This document shows positions 52,622 to 61,701 of a DNA stretch of 64,000 nucleotides, one piece after another. Position 1 is the stretch's first letter. Every line of letters begins with the position of its first letter. The DNA comes from Paenibacillus planticolens (GTDB lineage Bacteria > Bacillota > Bacilli > Paenibacillales > NBRC-103111): positions 62,001 through 126,000 of the forward strand of contig NZ_WHNZ01000081.1 in NCBI RefSeq assembly GCF_013141725.1. The letters are read 5' to 3'. The notes beneath the pieces were generated by a model. It did no database searches. It was not told the origin of the DNA and saw nothing but the letters and a program-made list of their open reading frames with translations. The position numbers were made by a program, and so were the translations under genes.

Positions 52622-53989
52622 TTGAGTTGTCATGATGATAAAAAACGATGTAAAAAGAAAACCATAATTATTTGCCCTCCGAAAGGCAAAAAAAGGAAAC
52701 GTTGTCTGCGGGTAGTTAAAAAAATAATTCACGTAAAGTGTCCCCCGCCTGAAGTGAACATTACAACTCCGACGGTTGTTGGCCCTACGGGACCACAAGG
52801 ACCAACTGGTCCTGCCGGAGGTCCTCCGGGACCAAGAGGACCACAAGGACCACAAGGGCCTCAGGGGGTTCCTGGACCTGCAGGAGCGATGGGACAACAA
52901 GGACCGGTTGGTCCAGCTGGAGCAGTAGGACCGAGAGGCCCCATTGGGGCAGAAGGTCCTTCTGGGCCAAGAGGACCAGTTGGGGCAATGGGACCAGCCG
53001 GAGCAACGGGAGCTCAAGGCATACCTGGTCCTGCTGGGGCAATGGGACCAGCCGGAGCAACGGGAGCTCAAGGCATACCTGGTCCTGCTGGGTCAACGGG
53101 AGCTGCCGGGGCAACGGGAGCGCAAGGCATACCTGGTCCTGCTGGGACAACGGGACCAGCAGGAGCAACGGGAGCGCAAGGCATACCTGGTCCTGCTGGG
53201 GCAACGGGAGCTGCCGGGGCAACGGGAGCGCAAGGCATACCTGGTCCTGCTGGGGCAACGGGAGCAGCCGGAGCAACGGGAGCGCAAGGCATACCTGGTC
53301 CTGCTGGGGCAACGGGAGCAGCCGGAGCAACGGGAGCGCAAGGTATACCTGGTCCTGCTGGGGCAACGGGAGCAGCCGGAGCAACGGGAGCGCAAGGTAT
53401 ACCTGGTCCTGCTGGGGCAACGGGTTCAACAGGACCAGCTGGGGGTGCAGGAATAATTCCATTTTCAACAGGGATCATCCTGAGTGGTGCTACAGTAGTA
53501 TCAGCCGCTCCGATTTTAATGGGTTTTGGCAATCACACGGTTGAAGTTATTGATGGTTCCGGAGAATCAACTATGCCACCCGAAGCAGGTGGTTTTGCTT
53601 TCCCAATTCCCTTCGCGGGTACCGTTCAGAATTTACAAATAAGTGCGGATTTATTGGTTGCTTCTGTGGTTTCTATCAATACTCTCGGTCTTCAATATGA
53701 TTTTACAGTATTCCTCGCACCGTCAGCACCTAATAATGGAATCGATCATATTTCTTCAGCTTACTTGACAACTCCGTTGACTAGTTCGGTTACATTCGGT
53801 TTCCCGAATACGGTCATTACTGCTGGTACTTTCCGTACCGCAACGAATTTAAATGTTGGTGGATCATTAGTAGTCGCTGCGGGTGATCGTATTGGTATTC
53901 GTGTAAGGACGCTTGCGTCGACGGATGCCTCAGCAGCAGATATCACCCAACTCTCGTTTAGCGCCAGTCTATCTTATACTCCTTCTTAA
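52622..53989 (+). CDS. Collagen-like spore-surface protein, BclB-like C-terminal domain
   Basis: Start chosen at the TTG at 52622, six bases after GGGAGGTG; an upstream in-frame ATG at 52565 has no box. The 455-aa product has a Lys/Cys-rich N-terminus (CKKKT, KKRKRC), a long Gly-X-Y collagen-like region (about residues 55-275) containing eight copies of an 18-residue unit, and a C-terminal globular domain opening GIIPFSTG with GFGNHTVEV, which recalls the exosporium BclB-type domain. Such proteins form trimeric filaments on the spore surface. There is no signal peptide, as expected for spore-coat or exosporium proteins made in the mother cell. It is followed by a terminator and then by a second collagen-like gene. 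Confidence 0.88.
   Translation: MSCHDDKKRCKKKTIIICPPKGKKRKRCLRVVKKIIHVKCPPPEVNITTPTVVGPTGPQGPTGPAGGPPGPRGPQGPQGPQGVPGPAGAMGQQGPVGPAGAVGPRGPIGAEGPSGPRGPVGAMGPAGATGAQGIPGPAGAMGPAGATGAQGIPGPAGSTGAAGATGAQGIPGPAGTTGPAGATGAQGIPGPAGATGAAGATGAQGIPGPAGATGAAGATGAQGIPGPAGATGAAGATGAQGIPGPAGATGAAGATGAQGIPGPAGATGSTGPAGGAGIIPFSTGIILSGATVVSAAPILMGFGNHTVEVIDGSGESTMPPEAGGFAFPIPFAGTVQNLQISADLLVASVVSINTLGLQYDFTVFLAPSAPNNGIDHISSAYLTTPLTSSVTFGFPNTVITAGTFRTATNLNVGGSLVVAAGDRIGIRVRTLASTDASAADITQLSFSASLSYTPS
53000..53431 (+). repeat. Eight tandem 54-bp repeats in the collagen-like gene
   Basis: Each 54-bp unit codes GATGAQGIPGPAG plus five variable residues. The later copies are almost identical at the DNA level. Copy number can be expected to vary between strains by slippage or recombination, without changing frame. 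Confidence 0.9.
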
Positions 53990-54021
53990 ATAATTAATTT
54001 AGACTCATATAAATAAAAGAC

Positions 54022-54062
54022 AAAGGCAGCCTCGGTCTGTAAATAGACTGACGCTGCCTTTT
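54022..54062 (+). terminator. Rho-independent terminator
   Basis: AAAGGCAGC (54022-54030) pairs with GCTGCCTTT (54053-54061), with an inner GTCT/AGAC stem and a T-rich tail, between the two collagen-like genes. Confidence 0.8.
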
Positions 54063-54192
54063 ATTCAACTAACTTCTCTTTACTTGAAAGTTGCAAATAA
54101 TTCCGCTAAAAATATAGGCGAAAAAGATTTTCATTCTCTCACCATTAAGGATTGTAAGAATATTTTATTAATATCGAAAGGAGGTTACAAGC

Positions 54193-55254
54193 ATGTCACA
54201 AGCCAATATACCTAATATTTCACCTAACATTTCAGTTACTCGTGATCAAGCGATAAATCTATTGTTATCGTCAATCGCAATGGAAGAATTAGGCTTAAGC
54301 CACATTCTCAATGCGGAAGGTGAAAAGCTGCAGTACGTTTTAGGAACAATTCCGGGGTTATCGGGGCCCCCGGCCACAATCAGTGATATTTTATTAATTA
54401 ATAGCAGTGTAAATAGTACAATTAATACGGTTGCCAAAAAAGAATTTCTACTCCAATCCAAACTGGAAAGTATACTTTCAACGCCAATCTCTGTGGGACC
54501 TCCAGGACCAACAGGTCCGACGGGAGGGCCGGCCGTGGGACCTACAGGACCGACAGGCGCCGCAGGAGCTACGGGAGCCACGGGAGCCGCAGGAACTACG
54601 GGAGCCACGGGAGCCGCAGGAGCCACGGGAGCCACAGGAACCGCAGGAGCCACGGGAGCCGCAGGAGCCACGGGAGCCACAGGAGCCACAGGAGCCGCAG
54701 GAGCCACGGGAGCCGCAGGAGCCACGGGAGCCACAGGAGCCGCAGGAGCCACGGGAGCCGCAGGAGCTACGGGAGCCACAGGAGCCGCAGGAGCCACGGG
54801 AGCTGCAGGAGCTACAGGAGCCACGGGAGCGACAGGGGCAGGTGGACTCGCCGAATACGGATACATTTATAATTTTGGCGCTCAAACTGTAGCAGTAGAA
54901 GCTCCTATCCTTTTTGATTCAAATGGTATACTTACAGCAGGAATCAGTCATACTGCTGGAGCCTCTGCTATTATTATTTCCACGCCAGGTGATTACGAGT
55001 TTGCTTTCTCTGTTTCGGGCGTAGAACCAAACCAATTTACTATATTCTTAAACAGTGCTCCGGTTCTGAATACTGTATATGGTTCCGGTGCGGGCACTCA
55101 GCAAAACAATGGGCAAGCAATAATCACCATAGCAGCCGGCGATACGCTTACTCTGAACAATCATACTTCTGCCGCCGCAGTAACCCTTCAGACTTTAGCG
55201 GGAGGTACGGCAACAAACGTTAACGCTTCAATTATCATTAAAAAATTAAATTAG
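54193..55254 (+). CDS. Collagen-like spore-surface protein, BclA-like C-terminal domain
   Basis: A 353-aa protein. A helical N-terminal domain (about 1-95) with SVTRDQAINLLLSSIAMEELGLSHIL, common before collagen repeats in Bacilli spore-surface proteins, is followed by a Gly-X-Y region (about 100-215) made almost only of GAT and GAA triplets, then a jelly-roll-like C-terminal domain (about 220-353) starting YGYIYN, of the BclA/C1q-like type that drives trimer formation. GAAAGGAGG lies eight bases before the ATG. It follows another collagen-like gene but behind a terminator, so it probably has its own, perhaps sporulation-controlled, promoter. It converges on the DctB gene. Confidence 0.88.
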   Translation: MSQANIPNISPNISVTRDQAINLLLSSIAMEELGLSHILNAEGEKLQYVLGTIPGLSGPPATISDILLINSSVNSTINTVAKKEFLLQSKLESILSTPISVGPPGPTGPTGGPAVGPTGPTGAAGATGATGAAGTTGATGAAGATGATGTAGATGAAGATGATGATGAAGATGAAGATGATGAAGATGAAGATGATGAAGATGAAGATGATGATGAGGLAEYGYIYNFGAQTVAVEAPILFDSNGILTAGISHTAGASAIIISTPGDYEFAFSVSGVEPNQFTIFLNSAPVLNTVYGSGAGTQQNNGQAIITIAAGDTLTLNNHTSAAAVTLQTLAGGTATNVNASIIIKKLN

Positions 55255-55300
55255 GTGCATGTATGGAATTATTAAGCGGAGCTTAGGTGATCTTAATCGC

Positions 55301-56365
55301 TCATTCTGCACCTTTCTTGCCTCTCAGTTCGTTGACGGCGTCTATGAGTTCCTTGCCGATATAAATTTGAGCTTCACGATAGACGGGTTCAAGAGCCTGC
55401 TGCCATTCATACCTCTCATCATTAGTCAGGGTGTGGATGTCCATTTGGTTCATTTTTTTGAGCTCGTCCCATTGTTTTTGATTAATGGCGATGGCATTCT
55501 GATTAGCCCATAAGGTCGTTTCCTGCATAGCTTCAGTGATCGCCTGTCTCTGTGTGGACGTTAGCGAATTGTTCCAGAATGACTTATTCATCAGAACCCC
55601 ATAGCCTAGAAAGGCATGATTGCTAATAGTCATATACTTTTGAACCTGGTAGAGCTTTCTTGAGTAGATGTTCGAAATGGTGTTTTCACCCGAATCGACA
55701 ATACCGGATTCCATACTGCGGTACACTTGATTAAAAGGGATGGGGGAGGTTCTGGCCTTTAGCAGTCTGAATTGGGATTCAATGACTTTGCTGGGTAAAA
55801 TCCTGAATTTTAAATCTTGAAAATCTTCTGGATGAATAAGCGGCCTCTGATTCGAAGTCATCTGCTGAAACCCGTTGGACCAAAAACCTAAGCCCACCAT
55901 GCCGTTTGATTCCAGCTTTTTTTGCAATAAGGCTCCTATTTTACCTCGAAATGCTTTCTCCACGTCATCCTCATTTTGGAAGGCAAAAGGCAGATCCATC
56001 ACCATCCACTCAGGGACAACCTCCGATATATTTGAGAAGCTGGGGGCTATCATCTGGACGCTGCCTCGCCGCAATCCCTCCATCTCGTCGTTTTCATTGT
56101 ATAGGCTACCATTAGGGTAAAGTTCTACCTTGATACTGTCATTTGTTTTTTGTTTCACGATTTCGGCAAATTTTTGCGCGGCTAGTCCTTTAGGTGTGTT
56201 CTCGGCAACAACGAAGCTAAATCGAATGAGCGTTTGTTCGCGAAGTCCGGTTTGCTCATCGTCATAAGCAAGGGGACCGCTATTAAATTGAGACGAGAAT
56301 CCGATTCCTACCGCCGTAAGGAGGCCAGCCAAAATAAATAAAGCGATTCCTGAAATCGTTCTCAT
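55301..56365 (-). CDS. dctB: C4-dicarboxylate-binding protein, DctB-like (TRAP DctP fold)
   Basis: A 354-aa extracytoplasmic solute-binding protein of the TRAP DctP family, anchored by an N-terminal hydrophobic signal (1-24). Family features include the N-terminal AENTPKGLAAQKFAEIV, the YPNGSLYNE strand and the central RILPSKVI region, where Arg usually binds the carboxylate. No TRAP membrane subunits are encoded nearby. In Bacillus subtilis the homologous DctB does not serve a TRAP transporter but acts as co-sensor for the DctS-DctR system. The same job is likely here, because the gene is divergent from a dctS-dctR pair with only 91 bases between starts. GGGGGAAA precedes the ATG. Confidence 0.85.
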   Translation of the reverse strand: MRTISGIALFILAGLLTAVGIGFSSQFNSGPLAYDDEQTGLREQTLIRFSFVVAENTPKGLAAQKFAEIVKQKTNDSIKVELYPNGSLYNENDEMEGLRRGSVQMIAPSFSNISEVVPEWMVMDLPFAFQNEDDVEKAFRGKIGALLQKKLESNGMVGLGFWSNGFQQMTSNQRPLIHPEDFQDLKFRILPSKVIESQFRLLKARTSPIPFNQVYRSMESGIVDSGENTISNIYSRKLYQVQKYMTISNHAFLGYGVLMNKSFWNNSLTSTQRQAITEAMQETTLWANQNAIAINQKQWDELKKMNQMDIHTLTNDERYEWQQALEPVYREAQIYIGKELIDAVNELRGKKGAE

Positions 56366-56456
56366 ATTTTCCCCCGTTAGTCTTTAAAGTATAAAATCAG
56401 TGTAACATATTGTATGATGAACAATGAAACGACCTGTATGAAGAAGGTGAACCGTA

Positions 56457-58055
56457 TTGCTGAAGATGAAGGCGCTTCGCATGAATTGGAAAATAACGAT
56501 TCTGACTTTCGGCATCGTTTTGTTCGCGATATGTATTGGGGGCATCATTTTGATTGGACGCGTGGTGCACCTGCAGGAAGAAGAAATGGGGCAAAGATTG
56601 CTTGTAACTGCGAGAACGGTGGCTCAGCTTCCCTCGATTATCAATGGGGTGTCAACGGGAGGAAACCATCAGGAAATTAATTCAATCGCGGAGCGGATTC
56701 GAATTATTAACGAAGTGGATTATATCGTTGTGATGGATATGAAGGGCATACGCTGGTCGCACCCTGTAAGCAGTCGGATCGGCGAAGTATCGCAGGGGAG
56801 TGATGAACACTCGGCTTTTGCAGAGCATACATATTTATCCAAGGCTAAGGGGGAGCAGGGAATAGCCATCAGGGGATTTGTGCCGATCATGAATGAGGAG
56901 CATGAGCAAGTTGGCGTAGTGCTTGCCGGACAACTGGTGCCCGGTCTTGCAGGAGTGATTCTGGCAATGAGGGGACAGATCTACGTCACTGTTCTGCTGT
57001 CTTTGCTGTTCGGGGTCTGGGGTTCATGGATGCTGTCGCGCCATATTAAAGAACAAATGTTTCAATTGGAGCCAGAGGAAATTGCCCAGTTGTTAGTCGA
57101 ACGAACGGCTACTTTCAATGCCATGCATGAAGGGGTCATTGCGATTGACCGGTGGGAGAACATAACCGTCTTTAACGATAAAGCCAAAAACATGCTGCAG
57201 ATAGAGGGAGACGTTCTGGGACGTCCGATCAGAGAAGTGCTGCCGGACACGAGGCTGCCGGAGATCTTGCAGTTGAATCATCCTATTTTTAACCAAGAGA
57301 TCTATGTCGGAGGCATGCAAATTTTTAGCAATCGTGTGCCGATTACGCTGGGACATCAAACGGTCGGCGCAGTGGCGATTTTCCAGGATCGGACGGAAGT
57401 TACGAAAATCGCGGAAGAACTGACCGGCGTCAAAGCATTCGTCGATGCGCTTCGGGTGCAAAATCATGAATATATGAATAAGCTTCACACGATAGGCGGA
57501 TTGATCCAGCTGGACCATAAGCAGAAGGCGCTGGATTATTTGTTTCAAACGATGGAGGCGCAATCGGAATTAAGCAGCTTTGTGTCCAGTAAAATCGCAG
57601 ATGAGAATGTTGCGGGGCTATTAATCGGGAAAATCAGCCGCGGCAAGGAACTGGGGATAGATGTGCGCTTGGATCGGGGAAGCCGCTTGATGCGGTTTCC
57701 GCAGCATTTGGATCATCATGATGTCGTTGTCATTTTGGGGAATTTGATTGAGAACGCATTCGACGCCTTGAAGTATAACGAAGAAAGAAAAGAAGTGTTT
57801 ATCTCCTTGGAGCAGGATGACGAGGTGCTGTCTATTATGGTTGAGGATAACGGAAACGGGATGGATCAGGCAACGAAGCAGCATATGTTTGAACGAGGAT
57901 ATTCGACGAAAGCAGGCGGCAACAGAGGCATCGGTTTGTTTTTGATTGATAACATTGTGAATAAATGCGGCGGGCATATGGAAGTTGAGTCAGAGCTCGG
58001 TCAAGGGACAAGCTTTATGCTGACCTTTCCGATGATCGGAAGAGAGGGAATCTAA
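56457..58055 (+). CDS. dctS: C4-dicarboxylate sensor histidine kinase, DctS/DcuS/CitA type
   Basis: A 532-aa membrane kinase. Order: first membrane segment (about 12-36); extracytoplasmic PAS/sCache-type sensor (about 40-160) with GIRWSHPVSSRIGE; second membrane segment (about 163-192); cytoplasmic PAS (about 215-320); dimerisation helix with phospho-acceptor His337 (RVQNHEYMNKLHTIGG); HATPase (about 430-528) with NLIENAFDAL, DNGNGM and GNRGIGL. This is the CitA/DcuS pattern, which senses citrate or C4-dicarboxylates. The start is the TTG at 56457, six bases after AAGGTGA; an ATG at 56466 is possible. The stop codon directly precedes the ATG of the regulator gene, so the two are coupled. Confidence 0.92.
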   Translation: MLKMKALRMNWKITILTFGIVLFAICIGGIILIGRVVHLQEEEMGQRLLVTARTVAQLPSIINGVSTGGNHQEINSIAERIRIINEVDYIVVMDMKGIRWSHPVSSRIGEVSQGSDEHSAFAEHTYLSKAKGEQGIAIRGFVPIMNEEHEQVGVVLAGQLVPGLAGVILAMRGQIYVTVLLSLLFGVWGSWMLSRHIKEQMFQLEPEEIAQLLVERTATFNAMHEGVIAIDRWENITVFNDKAKNMLQIEGDVLGRPIREVLPDTRLPEILQLNHPIFNQEIYVGGMQIFSNRVPITLGHQTVGAVAIFQDRTEVTKIAEELTGVKAFVDALRVQNHEYMNKLHTIGGLIQLDHKQKALDYLFQTMEAQSELSSFVSSKIADENVAGLLIGKISRGKELGIDVRLDRGSRLMRFPQHLDHHDVVVILGNLIENAFDALKYNEERKEVFISLEQDDEVLSIMVEDNGNGMDQATKQHMFERGYSTKAGGNRGIGLFLIDNIVNKCGGHMEVESELGQGTSFMLTFPMIGREGI

Positions 58056-58787
58056 ATGATTAAAGTGGTGCTGATTGAAGATGATCCAATGGTACTGGAA
58101 GTAAATAAACAATTTGTCGAACGGGTTTCCGGCTTTGAAATTGTCGGAACCGCATCCAATGGAACAGAAGGCGTGGAGCGGGTTCGTGAGCTTCAGCCCG
58201 ATTTGGTGATTTTAGATATTTATATGCCCGGGCAAAGCGGACTTGAACTCCTTCAACAAATTAGAAATGAGCAATTGGATGTAGATGCGATGGTGATTAC
58301 CGCGGCCAATGATATTCCAACGATTCAGCGCATGCTTCATCATGGAACCGTTGATTACATTATGAAGCCTTTTAAATATGAGCGTGTCAAAGAAGCTTTG
58401 GAAAATTATCGGATGATGAAAGAAAGGCTGAATAAAGATGTGAGAATGACGCAGTCGGAACTGGATCAAATGCTGCGGGTGAAGCATCAGATGCTGCCTT
58501 CAGGCGAGACGCCGGCAGCGGGTGAGGAGATGGAACTGCCCAAAGGCTTGCAGGATCTGACGATGAAGCAGGTCATGCTGTTTCTCGTTCAGCAGATGAA
58601 GCCCCTGTCAGCCGAAGAAGTAGCGGAGGGAGTAGGACTGGCCCGGGTGACGGCCCGCAGGTACTTGGAGTATTTGGAGAAGAGCAGGCGAGTAAAACTG
58701 GATCTGGAATATGGCGGTATCGGGCGTCCGGTGAACAGATATGTGTGGGTGGAGAATGGCAAAATAGGAAGACCAAAAAGACCATAA
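58056..58787 (+). CDS. dctR: Response regulator of the C4-dicarboxylate system, CitB/DcuR type
   Basis: A 243-aa DNA-binding regulator: receiver (1-120) with Asp54 (LVILDIYMPG) and the KPF lysine, then a linker and a helix-turn-helix (about 180-220: SAEEVAEGVGLARVTARRYLEYL) of the CitB/DctR kind. It pairs with the kinase encoded immediately upstream. Likely targets are the malic enzyme and dicarboxylate transporter genes that follow, as in the dct region of Bacillus subtilis. Confidence 0.92.
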   Translation: MIKVVLIEDDPMVLEVNKQFVERVSGFEIVGTASNGTEGVERVRELQPDLVILDIYMPGQSGLELLQQIRNEQLDVDAMVITAANDIPTIQRMLHHGTVDYIMKPFKYERVKEALENYRMMKERLNKDVRMTQSELDQMLRVKHQMLPSGETPAAGEEMELPKGLQDLTMKQVMLFLVQQMKPLSAEEVAEGVGLARVTARRYLEYLEKSRRVKLDLEYGGIGRPVNRYVWVENGKIGRPKRP

Positions 58788-58820
58788 GTAACAATATGGT
58801 CAAATTCTTCACGTCCTGAA

Positions 58821-58856
58821 TTGAAAGCGATATCATGAAACCTGTAAGCGATACTA
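58821..58856 (+). promoter_or_regulatory. Tandem cre-like sites before the malic enzyme gene
   Basis: TTGAAAGCGATATCA (58821-58835) matches the CcpA cre consensus at every defined position. A second copy, CTGTAAGCGATACTA (58842-58856), begins 21 bases later, two helical turns, with two mismatches. They lie 32-67 bases upstream of the start codon and suggest glucose repression of the malic enzyme and transporter genes. Confidence 0.65.
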
Positions 58857-58887
58857 TCGTTTAAATCTGGTTTTGAGGTGTAGCCCC

Positions 58888-60312
58888 ATGTCGATTCCTT
58901 CGGGAGTGAATACAAGTATTATTTTGCGTCTGGAGTTGGATAAGGAACTCGCTTCGTTCGGCAATATCGCTACGGCGATTAGCGATGCAGGCGGAGATAT
59001 TATTGCGATTGACGTTGTTAGAACGGATAAAAATTTGACGGTTAGGGATATTACGATCAATGTCTACGATAACAAACATACGGAACTGATTACGGCTGCG
59101 ATTCATACTTTAGCCGGTGTGAAAGTTGTGCATGTGTCAGACCAAACCTTTCTCCTTCATTTGGGAGGGAAGATTGAGACAAGCCCGAAATATCCGATTA
59201 AGAACAGGGATGACCTTTCAAGAGTGTACACCCCCGGTGTGGCCAAGGTATGTATGGCTATTCATGAGAAGCCGTCCCTGGCACACACATTAACGATCAA
59301 GCGGAACACCGTAGCCGTGATCTCGGACGGAACGGCTGTGCTGGGACTGGGCAATATTGGTCCGGAAGCGGCGATGCCGGTCATGGAAGGAAAGGCAATG
59401 CTTTTCAAGCAACTGGCTGGCGTGGATGCTTTTCCAATATGCCTGGCTACCCAGGATACAGATGAAATTGTAAGCATTGTGAAAGCGCTGTCTCCTACTT
59501 TCGGAGGAATTAATCTGGAGGATATTGCGGCTCCAAGATGCTTTGAAATTGAACAACGGTTAATTGAAGAGCTGGACATTCCTGTGTTTCATGATGACCA
59601 GCATGGGACCGCAGTTGTCCTGCTTGCCGGGTTATATAATGCCGTCAAGCTTGTGAACAAACGCTTAGAGGACTGCAAAGTTGTGCTTTGCGGTATCGGG
59701 GCAGCCGGAACTGCTTGCACGAAAATGCTGATGGCCGCAGGCGTGACGAATATCATTGGCGTAGATCGCCAAGGTGCGATAACGAAAGATGGGAATTACG
59801 ACAATCCGTTCTGGCGCTGGTATGCGGAGTGCACGAATCCGGAGCAGCTCCGCGGAACATTGTCCGACGTCATCGAGGGTGCAGATATTTTCATCGGCGT
59901 ATCCGGTCCCGGCATCCTAAAGAAAGAGGATGTTGCCAAAATGGCTCAAGACGCTATTGTCTTTGCCATGGCGAATCCTACGCCGGAAATTCTGCCGGAG
60001 GAAGCAGAGCCCTATGTCAGGGTGATGGCGACAGGCCGCTCAGACTATCCGAATCAGATTAACAATGTCTTATGTTTCCCTGGCTTATTCCGCGGTCTGC
60101 TTGATTGCAGGGCCTCAAGAGTGACGGAAAATATGAAGCTTGCCGCGGCAAAAGCGATTGCATCTGTCGTAGAAGAAGATGAATTGAATGAATATTACAT
60201 TATTCCAAGTGTGTTCAATCAGTCTGTCGTTGAGAAGGTTAGAGAGGCAGTCATTCAAGCCGCATATGAAGATGGCGTTGCGCGAAGACGCAGGGAGAAA
60301 GTGCAAACATAG
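58888..60312 (+). CDS. NAD(P)-dependent malic enzyme with N-terminal ACT domain
   Basis: A 474-aa cytoplasmic enzyme that decarboxylates malate to pyruvate. An ACT-like regulatory domain (about 1-80: LRLELDKELASFGNIATAIS) precedes the malic enzyme core: N-terminal domain with YTPGVAKVC and the metal-site HDDQHGTA, then a Rossmann domain with CGIGAAGTA and FAMANPTPEI. I chose the ATG at 58888, seven bases after GAGGTG; an upstream TTG would overlap that box. It is followed after 30 bases by the DctA gene, so uptake and first metabolic step of C4-dicarboxylates are co-expressed. The coenzyme cannot be settled from motifs alone. Confidence 0.92.
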   Translation: MSIPSGVNTSIILRLELDKELASFGNIATAISDAGGDIIAIDVVRTDKNLTVRDITINVYDNKHTELITAAIHTLAGVKVVHVSDQTFLLHLGGKIETSPKYPIKNRDDLSRVYTPGVAKVCMAIHEKPSLAHTLTIKRNTVAVISDGTAVLGLGNIGPEAAMPVMEGKAMLFKQLAGVDAFPICLATQDTDEIVSIVKALSPTFGGINLEDIAAPRCFEIEQRLIEELDIPVFHDDQHGTAVVLLAGLYNAVKLVNKRLEDCKVVLCGIGAAGTACTKMLMAAGVTNIIGVDRQGAITKDGNYDNPFWRWYAECTNPEQLRGTLSDVIEGADIFIGVSGPGILKKEDVAKMAQDAIVFAMANPTPEILPEEAEPYVRVMATGRSDYPNQINNVLCFPGLFRGLLDCRASRVTENMKLAAAKAIASVVEEDELNEYYIIPSVFNQSVVEKVREAVIQAAYEDGVARRRREKVQT

Positions 60313-60342
60313 CATAGTCAAAACTGAGGAGGTATGTGCGGT

Positions 60343-61635
60343 ATGATGAAACTTAGAAAAAACTTAACCTTACAAGTATTGATAGCCATCGTGCTCGGAA
60401 TTGTTGTTGGTCAATTCTTCCCCGGTCAAGCGGGAAATATGAAAATGCTCGCCGACGTTTTTGTTAAAATGATCAAAATGGTGATCGCCCCGATTGTTTT
60501 CTTCACGATTGTGATTGGTATTGCAGGCATGGGGGACATGAAGAAAGTTGGCCGCATTGGCGGTAAGGCGCTGCTCTATTTCGAAATCGTTACAACGTTT
60601 GCGATGGCCATCGGGATCGCGGTCATGTTCGTCCTTCATCCAGGTACAGGCATGAACACCAGTGGCGTAAAGGCTGAAGACGTTGCCAAGTACACCAAAG
60701 AAGCTGCTAGTACCAGCCATGGCTTTCTGGACTTTTTGTTAGGTGTAGTTCCTGATAATGTGATGGCCGCTTTCTCCAAGGGCGATATGCTTCCGATTCT
60801 GTTCTTCTCCGTGCTGTTCGGTCTGGCGATGGCCGGACTTGGCGATAAGTCAAAGCCTGTCATGAACTTTTTTGAGAAAATGAATGAAATTTTCTTTCGT
60901 CTCGTGGGAATTATTATGAAGTTTTCACCGGTTGCCGCTTTTGGAGCGATGTCTTACACGATTGGCAAGTTCGGCGTTCATTCTTTATTCTCGCTGGGCA
61001 AAATGATGGGATCTGTCTATGTGACCATGGCGCTGTTTATCTTTGTTGTGTTAGGTTCTATTTGTAAATTTTATGGGTTCAGCTTGATGAAGTTGCTGGC
61101 GTTCATTAAAGAGGAATTGCTGCTAGTACTAGGAACTTCTTCGTCTGAAACCGCTCTGCCAAGGGTTATGGAAAAGTTGGAGCGCTTCGGTGCATCGAAG
61201 CCGGTCGTAGGGCTTGTCGTACCTACCGGTTACTCGTTCAATCTGGATGGGACTTCCATCTACTTGTCTATGGCCGCGTTATTCATTGCACAAGCCTATG
61301 GCGTTCATCTGGACTGGATTCAGATATTGACACTTCTCGGCGTATTGATGCTTACTTCGAAAGGCGCTGCAGGTATTACCGGATCGGGCTTCGTCACCTT
61401 AGCGGCAACACTGGCGGCCATCCCGCATAACGTCATTCCAGTGGAAGGCATGGCGCTTCTTCTCGGGGTAGACCGGTTCATGTCGGAAGCTAGAGCGATC
61501 ACGAACATTATCGGCAACAGTGTGGCGACGATTGTTATCGCTAAGAGCGAAAATCAATTTAATCCGAATGCCGTCATCGAAGAAATGCCTGAGAAGGCTG
61601 TCGATGCTTTGGAGATGACAGGAAAACCGGCATAA
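60343..61635 (+). CDS. dctA: C4-dicarboxylate/cation symporter, DctA (DAACS) family
   Basis: A 430-aa membrane transporter for succinate, fumarate and malate driven by protons or sodium. About eight membrane helices and two re-entrant hairpins are expected. Signatures seen: the Ser-rich hairpin SSSETALPRVMEKLE, the unwound helix NLDGTSIYLSMAALFIAQ and TSKGAAGITGSGFVTLAATL. The ATG at 60343 sits ten bases after GAGGAGG; another ATG three codons earlier is too close to the box. It ends the dctS-dctR-malic enzyme-dctA run and is followed by a strong terminator. Bacillus subtilis calls its orthologue dctP. Confidence 0.93.
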   Translation: MMKLRKNLTLQVLIAIVLGIVVGQFFPGQAGNMKMLADVFVKMIKMVIAPIVFFTIVIGIAGMGDMKKVGRIGGKALLYFEIVTTFAMAIGIAVMFVLHPGTGMNTSGVKAEDVAKYTKEAASTSHGFLDFLLGVVPDNVMAAFSKGDMLPILFFSVLFGLAMAGLGDKSKPVMNFFEKMNEIFFRLVGIIMKFSPVAAFGAMSYTIGKFGVHSLFSLGKMMGSVYVTMALFIFVVLGSICKFYGFSLMKLLAFIKEELLLVLGTSSSETALPRVMEKLERFGASKPVVGLVVPTGYSFNLDGTSIYLSMAALFIAQAYGVHLDWIQILTLLGVLMLTSKGAAGITGSGFVTLAATLAAIPHNVIPVEGMALLLGVDRFMSEARAITNIIGNSVATIVIAKSENQFNPNAVIEEMPEKAVDALEMTGKPA

Positions 61636-61641
61636 TAATAT

Positions 61642-61688
61642 AAGCTATCCCAAGGTCATAGAAATTGACCTAAGGGATGGCTTTTTTT
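61642..61688 (+). terminator. Rho-independent terminator after dctA
   Basis: AAGCTATCCC (61642-61651) pairs with GGGATGGCTT (61674-61683), one wobble, with an inner AGGTCA/TGACCT stem and seven T residues. Confidence 0.88.
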
Positions 61689-61701
61689 GCATGAGTATCA
61701 T

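Noticed and set aside
52785..53468. Open frames on both strands across the collagen-like repeats
   Set aside because: Repeats of 54 bp keep several frames open at once; only the Gly-X-Y frame has a proper start and a folded C-terminal domain.
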